Shown here piece after piece: positions 1 through 5,755 of a stretch of 7,032 nucleotides of DNA; position 1 is the first letter of the stretch, and each line of letters opens with the position of its first letter. The stretch spans positions 1 to 7,032 of the forward strand of contig JAAYUP010000159.1 of NCBI GenBank assembly GCA_012517635.1. The letters are read 5' to 3'. Both the position numbers and the translations under genes were made by a program. Source of the stretch: Candidatus Atribacter alterifermentans. Its GTDB lineage: Bacteria > Atribacterota > Atribacteria > Atribacterales > Atribacteraceae. The notes beneath the pieces were generated by a model that saw only the letters and a list, made by a program, of their open reading frames with translations, did no database searches and was not told the DNA's origin.

Positions 1-978
1 AACATCACCTTCGAACCAGTTGATTTCTTGTGGAACGATACCAGCAACAATATGGTTGAAAGCAGAAACGACTTGAGCATAACCTTGGTTGAAAGGATCT
101 TGATCGAGGCAGGCAGTCACTTCACCGGATCGGATGTAGGCGACGGTTTCTTCCATCCAGTCATGGCAAACCAATTTCACTTTTCCAGTAAGTCCAGCAT
201 CCTTAATGGCTTTGGCAGCTCCAAAGGGACCACCAGCGGTGACATAGATACCTTTCAAGTCCGGATTGGAGGTAATTAAATTTTGGGTAATATCGTAAGC
301 TGCTTCAGCCTTATCCTGGTTTTCAAATTCACCCACCAGAATCATCTTTGGGTTTTTATCAATAACGTCTCGAGCACCGGTTCTTCTCAATTCATGGCCT
401 AAAACATTAAAGGAGCCGGTTATAATGGCATACTTTCCCTCTCCACCCATGGCATCCATGAGGAGCTGACCGCACTTTTGACCACCAGCAAAACCGTCTT
501 GACCCCAATAGGCAATTCTTTTGGACTTTAGACCGGGTTCGGTATTGAAAGTATAGACCTTAACCCCGGCATCCATAGCTTTATCTACTACCGGTTGAAG
601 CGCTTCAGAAAGACCGAAGAGGGTGACAGCATCATATTGAGCGGTAATAACATTCTGCATGGCATCTTCGAATTTCTTTGGATCAAAATCTGGAACTGAG
701 ATCCAGTCGACTTTACAATTCCGGTCTTTGAGGATTTCTTTAGCAAAGAGAGTCCCTTTCATAACTGCCATTCCAAATGGGTTGTTTTGAACCATAATGG
801 TGGCAATGCGTAAGGGTTTTTCAGAAACTTGATCAACAGGTAATACATAGAGAGAGACACCTGCTGGTGGAACTATTTCTGCAGCTGGAGTGAAATTAGC
901 AGCAGAAGCAATGCCGATAAACAAAGATGTACAGAAAATTCCAAGCAGTGCTACTAATAGTAACTTTGTCTTTGACAT
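1..978 (-). CDS. Periplasmic sugar-binding protein of a ribose-type ABC transporter (partial, C-terminus missing)
   Basis: The first 326 codons are present; the reading frame is open to the left edge and no stop is seen. The product captures a sugar in the periplasm and delivers it to the membrane permease. Residues 1-26 are a Sec signal peptide (Lys3/Lys5, hydrophobic core, Ala-Ser-Ala before the cut). Cys16 is not in a lipobox, so the protein should be soluble. A linker of about 30 residues containing PPAG follows, then a Peripla_BP_4/RbsB-like domain from about residue 56: a QNNPFGMAVMKG ligand-site segment, a GGQKCGQLL segment, and late in the frame CHDWMEETVAYIRSGE and DQDPFNQGYAQ, typical of this family. 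The start is set by a strong Shine-Dalgarno (GGGGAGG, 986-992) seven bases upstream. Base composition appears somewhat less AT-rich than the permease, as is common for abundant binding proteins. Family assignment is firm; the ligand is unknown, and probably some 30-50 residues lie outside the window. Confidence 0.93.
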   Translation of the reverse strand, partial: MSKTKLLLVALLGIFCTSLFIGIASAANFTPAAEIVPPAGVSLYVLPVDQVSEKPLRIATIMVQNNPFGMAVMKGTLFAKEILKDRNCKVDWISVPDFDPKKFEDAMQNVITAQYDAVTLFGLSEALQPVVDKAMDAGVKVYTFNTEPGLKSKRIAYWGQDGFAGGQKCGQLLMDAMGGEGKYAIITGSFNVLGHELRRTGARDVIDKNPKMILVGEFENQDKAEAAYDITQNLITSNPDLKGIYVTAGGPFGAAKAIKDAGLTGKVKLVCHDWMEETVAYIRSGEVTACLDQDPFNQGYAQVVSAFNHIVAGIVPQEINWFEGDV

Positions 979-1006
979 GATCTTACCTCCCCAAGGGTAT
1001 TTTATA

Positions 1007-1030
1007 TTTTAATAGCAGATGCTATTAAAA
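1007..1030 (-). promoter_or_regulatory. Perfect 10-bp inverted repeat between permease and binding-protein genes
   Basis: TTTTAATAGC (1007-1016) and GCTATTAAAA (1021-1030) are perfect complements around a 4-base loop. They lie in the 67-base gap between the permease stop and the binding-protein start. In the minus-strand transcript this forms a stem-loop 28 bases before the binding-protein ATG. No run of T follows on the minus strand, so it is not a standard intrinsic terminator. It may slow exonucleases, allowing more binding protein than permease to be made, or it may be a protein-binding site. The structure is seen; the role is inferred. Confidence 0.5.
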
Positions 1031-1041
1031 CCAAAGAAATT
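1027..1041 (-). repeat. 15-bp direct repeat, copy 1
   Basis: On the minus strand this reads AATTTCTTTGGTTTT and lies 49-63 bases before the binding-protein ATG, overlapping the foot of the stem-loop at 1007-1030. An identical 15-mer lies upstream of the permease gene (2124-2138). Confidence 0.35.
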
Positions 1042-1045
1042 ATGA

Positions 1046-2014
1046 TTAAACGGTGCTTTTTCTCCTTAGGCTATCTATCGAAACTGCCCCAATTATTACG
1101 ACTCCGATTACAACTGTTTGCCAATAGCCGGGAACAGCTAACAAAACAAAAGCATTTTTTAAAACTCCCATTAATGCTGCACCCACAATAACTCCTAAAG
1201 GATTTCCTTCACCTCCAGACATGCTAATACCGCCAATAACTGCTGCTGCTATAACATCCAACTCATATCCATTACCGTAAAAAGCATCAGCACCCTCAAG
1301 CTGACCCATGAGAATAAGGCCGCATATTCCTGCCAAAAAACCTGTTATGGTAAAAACCATGATTTTTACTTTTTCGACTTGAATTCCAGAAAGCTTAGCT
1401 GCTTTTTCACTGTTCCCAACTGCATAAACATTTCTTCCTGGGACGGTATTATTTGCAAATATGTAACCAATTGCTACGATAATCAACATGACTAAAACTG
1501 AAACCGGTACATTTCGAATATAACCGCCACCAAATACCGATATCCAAGTCGGATTATAATGAATAGGAACCCCCATAGTAATGAGAAGTGAAAAACCCCT
1601 CGTTATACTCATCATACCTAAAGTTGCAACAAAAGCTGGAAGACCAACCTTGCTTACTAATAAGCCATTAGATAGACCAACAAGAACACCCATTCCTAAA
1701 ATTGCAATAAGCGTTAGCAAAGGAGATGCCCCAGATTTTGCAACCATAGCTCCAAAACATGCAGTAAAACCTACTAAGGATCCCACCGAAAGGTCAATGC
1801 CACCAGTAATGATGATAAGAGCTTGGCCAACTGCTAATATAGCTATGAGTGAAAATTGCCTGAATACATTTACGATGTTTCTCGCGGTTAAAAAGTAGGG
1901 ACTCACTATTGATAACCAGACACAAATCGCTAATAGAGCGAATAAAACACTAATTTCCGGTTTCCCTAATATAGTCTTAATATAACTATTGAATGAAGTA
2001 TTTTTAGAGATCAT
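1046..2014 (-). CDS. Ribose-type sugar ABC transporter permease (RbsC/AraH family)
   Basis: A 322-residue inner-membrane permease of the BPD_transp_2 family, the usual length for RbsC-like proteins. Hydrophobic segments run almost throughout (about residues 20-40, 53-72, 76-92, 98-120, 125-147, 168-187, 218-236, 252-266, 271-295, 298-312). Family landmarks are GGIDLSVGS at 71-79, the cytoplasmic-loop segment with GRNVYAVGNSEKAAKLSGI at 193-211, and AVIGGISMSGGEG at 258-270. The ATG at 2014 is preferred because a GGGGAGG lies just upstream (2018-2024). The in-frame ATG at 2029 would add five residues (MQGRT), would place that Shine-Dalgarno inside the gene, and has no site of its own. The gene is first in the minus-strand transcription unit and is followed after 67 bases by the binding protein. 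No ATPase gene precedes it, so one is expected downstream beyond the left edge or elsewhere. The substrate is not readable from the sequence. Confidence 0.94.
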   Translation of the reverse strand: MISKNTSFNSYIKTILGKPEISVLFALLAICVWLSIVSPYFLTARNIVNVFRQFSLIAILAVGQALIIITGGIDLSVGSLVGFTACFGAMVAKSGASPLLTLIAILGMGVLVGLSNGLLVSKVGLPAFVATLGMMSITRGFSLLITMGVPIHYNPTWISVFGGGYIRNVPVSVLVMLIIVAIGYIFANNTVPGRNVYAVGNSEKAAKLSGIQVEKVKIMVFTITGFLAGICGLILMGQLEGADAFYGNGYELDVIAAAVIGGISMSGGEGNPLGVIVGAALMGVLKNAFVLLAVPGYWQTVVIGVVIIGAVSIDSLRRKSTV

Positions 2015-2017
2015 AGT

Positions 2018-2024
2018 CCTCCCC
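2018..2024 (-). promoter_or_regulatory. Shine-Dalgarno deciding the permease start
   Basis: GGGGAGG reads on the minus strand between two in-frame ATG codons (2029 and 2014). Only the ATG at 2014 lies downstream of it. The 3-base gap to that ATG is short, so initiation efficiency may be modest. The upstream ATG is preceded only by an AT-rich stretch. Confidence 0.6.
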
Positions 2025-2043
2025 TGCATGGATTAAATTTTTT

Positions 2044-2049
2044 ATTCTA
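2044..2049 (-). promoter_or_regulatory. Possible -10 box of the transporter operon
   Basis: TAGAAT on the minus strand matches TATAAT at five of six positions and lies 30 bases before the preferred permease ATG, giving a leader of about 20-25 bases. The hexamer 17 bases upstream (GTTTCA) is a poor -35 box, so this is a weak call in AT-rich DNA. Confidence 0.25.
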
Positions 2050-2123
2050 TCAGATTCTCTAAACTATGAAACCACAAAAAAAGAATTTGATTTTTAAGAA
2101 ACATGAATTCATTTTTTTATGGA

Positions 2124-2138
2124 AAAACCAAAGAAATT
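2124..2138 (-). repeat. 15-bp direct repeat, copy 2
   Basis: Identical to 1027-1041 in the same orientation, 110-124 bases before the preferred permease ATG. Both copies therefore precede a transporter gene, but an 11-base part of the motif also occurs within the binding-protein gene (671-681), so chance in AT-rich DNA is a real possibility. Confidence 0.35.
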
Positions 2139-2550
2139 TGAATCGATATGGTAAAAAGTTTAAGATTCAAAACCTCATTCTGGGTGAGTCAATTCAACTT
2201 CATTGAAACTCGGTAATATTTTAAATGTTTAAAAACTGGGGTAATGATAAAATTGGCGAAGGGGATAAAAAAATAGTACACTTTTAATTTGGGATAAAAC
2301 TGAAGAAATTACAATTAGAGAAGACCCTATTTTTATAAAAAAATCGAAGCTCATTAACAAATTCGGAAAAAAGAAAAATAATGCCAAACAACTTTTATAA
2401 TAAATACAAGGTAATCGACAGCTCAACGTTGTTATTTGGATGGGTTTATTTTCATTAAAATAATTCACAAGAAACTTTTGCCTCCTTAGAAGACTCCAAT
2501 TCAAAAATCTTTTTAAAAAAAGAACCATTATTTCAATTTATTAACAACGT

Positions 2551-2564
2551 AAGAAAGCTTTCTT
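2551..2564. promoter_or_regulatory. 14-bp perfect palindrome, operator candidate
   Basis: AAGAAAGCTTTCTT is its own reverse complement. It sits in the divergent region about 100 bases upstream of the likely kinase transcription start. A GAAA-centre-TTTC core is the general shape of operators bound by LacI-family sugar regulators, although most of those have CG rather than GC at the centre. No regulator gene is in the window. Role inferred. Confidence 0.35.
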
Positions 2565-2632
2565 TATTATAATTCCCGGAGTTAAAAAGTCAATTAAAAA
2601 CTGTGATTCGAAATTTCTTGCCTTGCTATTAC

Positions 2633-2660
2633 TTTTCATTCCCATTATTCTTGATAAAAT
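2633..2660 (+). promoter_or_regulatory. Likely sigma-70-type promoter of the kinase operon
   Basis: TTTTCA (2633-2638, four of six matches to TTGACA) and TAAAAT (2655-2660, five of six to TATAAT) are separated by 16 bases. Transcription would start near 2667, giving a leader of about 40 bases. An overlapping alternative is TTGCTA (2623-2628) with TATTCT (2646-2651), 17 bases apart. In DNA this AT-rich, boxes of this quality also arise by chance. Confidence 0.4.
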
Positions 2661-2667
2661 AGAGAAA

Positions 2668-2691
2668 AGTATTTCATTATTTGAAAATACT
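2668..2691 (+). promoter_or_regulatory. Interrupted palindrome at the predicted kinase transcription start
   Basis: AGTATTTCA (2668-2676) and TGAAAATACT (2682-2691) are complementary apart from one extra A in the right arm, around the spacer TTATT. It falls directly after the predicted -10 box, overlapping the expected start of transcription, and ends just before the Shine-Dalgarno (AGAGG, 2694-2698). That position suits a repressor operator, or a hairpin at the very 5' end of the mRNA. The symmetry is seen; the function is inferred. Confidence 0.4.
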
Positions 2692-2707
2692 ATAGAGGAT
2701 AAAAAAA

Positions 2708-4246
2708 ATGGCAAAATATATCATAGTATGGGATCTTGGAACTGGAGGAAACAAGGCTTCTTTATATGATGAAGAAGGTAATTGCCTGGCAGGAGTTTTT
2801 GTTCCTTATAATACCATATACCCTGCTCATGGGTGGCACGAACAGAAACCGAGTGATTGGTGGAAAGCGATTGTTTATAGCACTAGACAGTTATTAAATA
2901 GAACAAATGTTAAAAAGGAAGAAATCTATTGTTGCAGTATTTCAGGCCATAGTTTAGGCGCAGTTCCCTTAGATAAACGTGGTAATTTGCTGAGGGAACA
3001 GACGCCAATCTGGTCCGATAGCCGAGCAGTTGAGCAAGCTCAAAAATTTTTTGATGGTTTTGATGAAATAAAATGGTATACGATAACTGGAAATGGATTT
3101 CCCCCTCCATTATATTCTTTGTTTAAAATATTATGGTATAAAGATAAAGAGCCTGATATTTTTAAGAAAATCGATAAAGTTATTGGAACAAAAGATTATA
3201 TCAATTTTAAATTAACCGGTAACATTGCAACTGATTTTTCTTATGCTTCCGGGTCAGGAGTATATGATCTAAAAAATTGGGATTATTCTGAAGAACTGAT
3301 AGAAGCCAGCGGACTTTTGAATTCAATTTTTCCTAAAATAGTTCGATCGATGGAAATTATCGGTCAAATAAGGCCAAACTCAGCAGATGAGCTTGGTTTA
3401 CATTCAAATGTCTATGTAGTATCTGGAGGAGTAGATAATTCGTGCATGGCGCTTGGTTCAAAAGCATTTAAAGAAAGCAGAGTATACAATTCGTTAGGTT
3501 CTTCCTCCTGGATAGCCGTGTCTTCCCAAAAACCCTTGCTTGACCCAATCGCTCGTCCTTACGTTTTTGCCCATGTTGTTCCCGGTTTTTTTGCTTCGGC
3601 ATTGGCAATTATTTCAGCCGGATCAAGTTTTCGATGGTTGAGAGATCACATTGCTATTGATTTAAAAACCCAGGCAGACAATCAGGGAATAGATGTCTAT
3701 GAATTGATGACCGCAGAAGCTGCTCTATCACGAGTTGGTGCTCACAAGCTTTTATTTAACCCCAGTCTGGGTGGTGGAATGCCTATGGATAAAAGTGTTC
3801 ATATTCGTGGAGCTTTTATTGGAATTGATTTAGTCCATACCCGTGCTGATATAATTCGATCAGTAATGGAAGGTATTGCTCTTGGTTTAAAATGTTGCCT
3901 GGACAAACTGAAAGAGATGGCTGAGTTAAGCAAAGAAATGTTATTGGTTGGCGGGGGGAGCAAAAGTGAACTCTGGCGTCAAATCTACGCTGATGTCTAT
4001 AATATGAAAGTTATTAAAACCAATATCGATGAACAAGCAGCGGCGTTGGGGGCTGCTGCTTGTGCGGCAGTGGGCACTGGCTTATGGAAGAGTTTCGATC
4101 AGATTGATAAACTGCATGTCCTTGAAGAATGTTTGTCTCCAATTCCCGAGAACGTTGAGAAGTACCAAAAGATTTATGAAATATATAAGAGGGTTTCAAA
4201 TAGCTTATCAGATATTGGCGATGATATGGAAAAGATGGATATTTAA
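2708..4246 (+). CDS. FGGY-family carbohydrate kinase (xylulokinase-like, substrate unknown)
   Basis: 512 residues, normal length for FGGY kinases, which phosphorylate a sugar or sugar derivative with ATP in the cytoplasm. The N-terminal domain opens with the phosphate-binding segment WDLGTGGNK (8-16, Asp9). SGHSLGAV (79-86) stands where xylulokinases have SGQMHG, and IWSDSRA (101-107) matches the family W-x-D-x-R substrate motif. The C-terminal domain carries the likely catalytic base Asp243 in SGGVDNS, the glycine-rich adenosine-site stretch GGGSKSELW (415-423) and EQAAALGAAACAA (442-454). The Gln-Met-His of xylulokinase is replaced by His-Ser-Leu, so D-xylulose is not an assured substrate. 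The ATG has AGAGG eight to nine bases upstream and ends in tandem TAA stops. It leads the operon, with the aldolase 38 bases downstream. It could also be an L-ribulose, L-xylulose, tetrulose or other ketose kinase; LsrK-like kinases belong to the same superfamily. Confidence 0.93.
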   Translation: MAKYIIVWDLGTGGNKASLYDEEGNCLAGVFVPYNTIYPAHGWHEQKPSDWWKAIVYSTRQLLNRTNVKKEEIYCCSISGHSLGAVPLDKRGNLLREQTPIWSDSRAVEQAQKFFDGFDEIKWYTITGNGFPPPLYSLFKILWYKDKEPDIFKKIDKVIGTKDYINFKLTGNIATDFSYASGSGVYDLKNWDYSEELIEASGLLNSIFPKIVRSMEIIGQIRPNSADELGLHSNVYVVSGGVDNSCMALGSKAFKESRVYNSLGSSSWIAVSSQKPLLDPIARPYVFAHVVPGFFASALAIISAGSSFRWLRDHIAIDLKTQADNQGIDVYELMTAEAALSRVGAHKLLFNPSLGGGMPMDKSVHIRGAFIGIDLVHTRADIIRSVMEGIALGLKCCLDKLKEMAELSKEMLLVGGGSKSELWRQIYADVYNMKVIKTNIDEQAAALGAAACAAVGTGLWKSFDQIDKLHVLEECLSPIPENVEKYQKIYEIYKRVSNSLSDIGDDMEKMDI

Positions 4247-4284
4247 TAAAAAAATTATGGATTAGAAAAGAGGAATTATCTTCA

Positions 4285-4962
4285 ATGAAAATTAACCCAA
4301 AAGAATTGGTAAAAATGATTGATGTTAGTTTGTTGCAGTCGGTGAACACCGAAGCCGATATTCAATATTTAATTGAAATGACTAAAAAATACCAATTTAT
4401 ATGTGACTTTGCTTTGCCCTGTTATTCTCAAACTTTGGTCGAAGCCTTTAAGGATGAGGATATTATGGTTGGAGCACCAGTAGGCTTCCCAACCGGTGCA
4501 GAATTAACCGAGGTGAAGGTTTTTCAAGCGAGAACTCTTTATGAAATTGGCTGCGACGAGTTTGATATGGTTATGAATATCGGATGGCTTAAATCAAAAC
4601 AGTTTGGGAAAGTCACAAAGGATATTCAAGCTGTTTATCAAATAATAGCTGGAAAACCATTAAAAGTCATTGTTGAAGCGATGTATCTCACCGAAGAAGA
4701 GCTCATTGATGCCTGTAAAATTGTTATGAACAGTGGAGCTGAATTCATAAAAACTGGTACTGGTTGGGCATCCAAACCAACTGAAATTCGGCATGTTGAA
4801 ATTATGGCTAAAGTCATTCAAGGAAGAATAAAGTTGAAAGCTGCTGGAGGCATTAGAGACTATGAAACGCTTTGTAAAATGCATGAATTGGGTGTATCTC
4901 GATTCGGCTTGAGTTTGAGTTCGGGAATTAAAATTGTTGAAGAAGCACTTTTAAAACAGTAA
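4285..4962 (+). CDS. DeoC-like class I aldolase (deoxyribose-phosphate aldolase family)
   Basis: 225 residues, the length of short bacterial DeoC proteins, forming a single TIM barrel. DeoC cleaves 2-deoxyribose 5-phosphate to glyceraldehyde 3-phosphate and acetaldehyde through a Schiff-base lysine. Key residues are present: Asp94 in CDEFDMVMNIG, Schiff-base Lys156 in GAEFIKTGTGW, and Lys185 in KLKAAGGIR, which activates it. PVGFPTGAE at 65-73 is also DeoC-like. Several positions depart from the usual family sequence: IDVSLL (12-17) instead of IDHTLL, KTGTGW instead of KTSTGF, and FGLSLSSG (207-214) instead of IGTSSG at the phosphate-binding end. It is therefore an active-looking member, but the substrate may be another phosphorylated sugar. 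The start has AGAGGA ten bases upstream. It lies between kinase and isomerase in one operon, which points to cleavage of the kinase product or of an isomer of it. Aldolase family is confident; deoxyribose specificity is not. Confidence 0.9.
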   Translation: MKINPKELVKMIDVSLLQSVNTEADIQYLIEMTKKYQFICDFALPCYSQTLVEAFKDEDIMVGAPVGFPTGAELTEVKVFQARTLYEIGCDEFDMVMNIGWLKSKQFGKVTKDIQAVYQIIAGKPLKVIVEAMYLTEEELIDACKIVMNSGAEFIKTGTGWASKPTEIRHVEIMAKVIQGRIKLKAAGGIRDYETLCKMHELGVSRFGLSLSSGIKIVEEALLKQ

Positions 4963-5081
4963 AAATTTTATTTAAAAAAAATGAGGTTATTTCTCTTTAT
5001 TTTTTAAAAAATTATGAACTTTTTTGAAGAGCATTCCTTTTTCTTCATTTATAGTTATCATTATGAAAAGGGGTGAAAAAG
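4963..5081 (+). other. Gap between aldolase and isomerase, possible internal promoter
   Basis: The 119-base gap is much longer than the 38 bases between kinase and aldolase. It contains an AT-only palindrome (4999-5012), a small inverted repeat TGAAGA/TCTTCA (5025-5030 and 5042-5047), and promoter-like pieces TTGAAG (5024-5029) and TATAGT (5050-5055), 20 bases apart and so too far for a good promoter. TATCAT (5056-5061) is another -10-like box without a convincing -35. Read-through from the aldolase is the simplest view; a weak separate promoter is possible. Confidence 0.3.
5070..5075 (+). promoter_or_regulatory. Shine-Dalgarno deciding the isomerase start
   Basis: GGGGTG, within AAGGGGTG, lies six bases before the ATG at 5082. 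The in-frame GTG at 5073 is made of bases inside this site, so it is unlikely to be the initiator; choosing it would add only MKK. Confidence 0.6.
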
Positions 5082-5639
5082 ATGAAAATTCGAGAATTAG
5101 CTGAAACTGTTGTCAATGAATTGAAACAAGTTTTTGAGAGATTAGATGAGGATGAAGTGGAAAAATTAACTCAAGCGATTGTTGATGCCAAAAGGGTATT
5201 TTTGGTAGGTGGGGGAAGAGAAGGGTTGTCTCTGAGGGCTTTTGCTATGAGGCTCACTCATCTCGGCAAAATTGCTCACTGGATTTGGGATGACACAACA
5301 CCCGCTATCGGCGAAGGAGATTTATTAATTGCAACTTCTGGTGGCGGAAATATTCCCCACATTCATCACATTGTTGTGGAATCAAAGAAAGCAGGAGCCA
5401 AAATTGCTGTAGTAACTGGAAACCCTAGTCGAGAAACTCCCAAACTGGCCGATCTTATTTTAATGGTTCCGGCTTCGGTTTATCGAGGAGGGCTTAACAC
5501 TGTTCCTTCCATTCAGCCTATGGGTTGTCTTTTTGAACAGTCCCTTTACATTGTCTTTGACTTGATGGTCCTCATCCTTGCTGACAAAATGAGAGTGAGT
5601 CGAGAAGACATGGAAAAGCGCCATCGCAATGTTGAGTAG
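5082..5639 (+). CDS. SIS-domain sugar-phosphate isomerase, 6-phospho-3-hexuloisomerase (HxlB/PHI)-like
   Basis: 185 residues, the size of PHI proteins, a single SIS domain that normally interconverts 3-hexulose 6-phosphate and fructose 6-phosphate. The PHI pattern runs throughout: FLVGGGREG (40-48), RAFAMRLTHLG (52-62), DDTTPAIGEGDLLIATSGGGN (70-90), QPMGCLFEQ (145-153) with the likely catalytic Glu152, and a C-terminal KRHRNVE with His181 matching the catalytic histidine region of PHI. Two loops differ from classical PHI: GRSG is GREG, and the phosphate-binding SGSGET-type loop is SGGGNI, so the substrate may not be 3-hexulose 6-phosphate. No partner hexulose-phosphate synthase (HxlA/HPS) is seen nearby, which argues against a ribulose-monophosphate role. 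It sits in a sugar operon after a kinase and an aldolase, suggesting isomerisation of the phosphorylated intermediate. The ATG at 5082 is chosen over the GTG at 5073 because of the Shine-Dalgarno. A terminator follows. Confidence 0.88.
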   Translation: MKIRELAETVVNELKQVFERLDEDEVEKLTQAIVDAKRVFLVGGGREGLSLRAFAMRLTHLGKIAHWIWDDTTPAIGEGDLLIATSGGGNIPHIHHIVVESKKAGAKIAVVTGNPSRETPKLADLILMVPASVYRGGLNTVPSIQPMGCLFEQSLYIVFDLMVLILADKMRVSREDMEKRHRNVE

Positions 5640-5702
5640 AAAGTGAATAGTGGAGTAATACGTGAGCAACTCCTTATAGAATGACAATGGATGTGATAGA
5701 AG

Positions 5703-5727
5703 TTTGGTAAATCAGTCCACTACCAAA
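5703..5727 (+). other. Stem-loop whose loop complements the terminator 3' flank
   Basis: TTTGGTA (5703-5709) and TACCAAA (5721-5727) are perfect complements. The loop holds AGTCCAC, which with the next T forms AGTCCACT (5714-5721), the exact reverse complement of AGTGGACT (5798-5805) at the foot of the downstream terminator hairpin. The RNA could therefore switch folds or form a pseudoknot. The complementarity is seen directly; that it matters is inference. Confidence 0.4.
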
Positions 5728-5755
5728 GATTTTCTCTCTCAAAATCATTTTTTCA

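Larger units (their letters stand above)
2015..2707. other. Divergent intergenic region, no gene recognised
   Basis: About 690 bases of very AT-rich DNA separate the divergent permease and kinase genes. Frames in it are short and rich in Phe, Lys, Leu and Ile from homopolymer runs, with no recognisable domain and no good ribosome-binding site. It contains a 10-bp palindrome ATGAATTCAT (2103-2112), an imperfect hairpin (2186-2211, arms GAGT+TTCAA and TTGAA+ACTC), a 14-bp palindrome (2551-2564), and a promoter plus palindrome just before the kinase (2633-2691). At nearly 700 bases it is long for a simple divergent promoter and may hold regulatory sites or an untranslated RNA I cannot identify. 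Confidence 0.6.

Noticed and set aside
28..279. 83-codon plus-strand frame
   Set aside because: It lies antisense to the binding-protein gene, whose reading is well supported by family motifs.
1581..1898. 105-codon plus-strand frame antisense to the permease
   Set aside because: The permease frame is strongly supported by conserved motifs and membrane segments; the antisense frame has no recognisable content.
2229..2528. 99-codon open frame on the minus strand in the divergent region
   Set aside because: Composition follows A/T homopolymers (runs of Phe, Leu, Lys), there is no good ribosome-binding site, no family is recognisable, and it lies across promoter-region palindromes.
4014..4349. 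Minus-strand frame and an overlapping plus frame (4029-4265) across the kinase-aldolase junction
   Set aside because: Both are shadows of the kinase C-terminus and the aldolase N-terminus, which are clear in their own frames.
4976..5012. Terminator between aldolase and isomerase
   Set aside because: Only a 3-bp GAG/CTC stem flanked by A/T runs, plus an AT-only palindrome; too weak to call.
2708..5639. Autoinducer-2 (Lsr-type) processing locus
   Set aside because: LsrK is also an FGGY kinase beside a ribose-like transporter, but the aldolase here is DeoC-like rather than LsrF-like, there is no LsrG, and a PHI-like isomerase has no place in that pathway. Kept only as a remote alternative.
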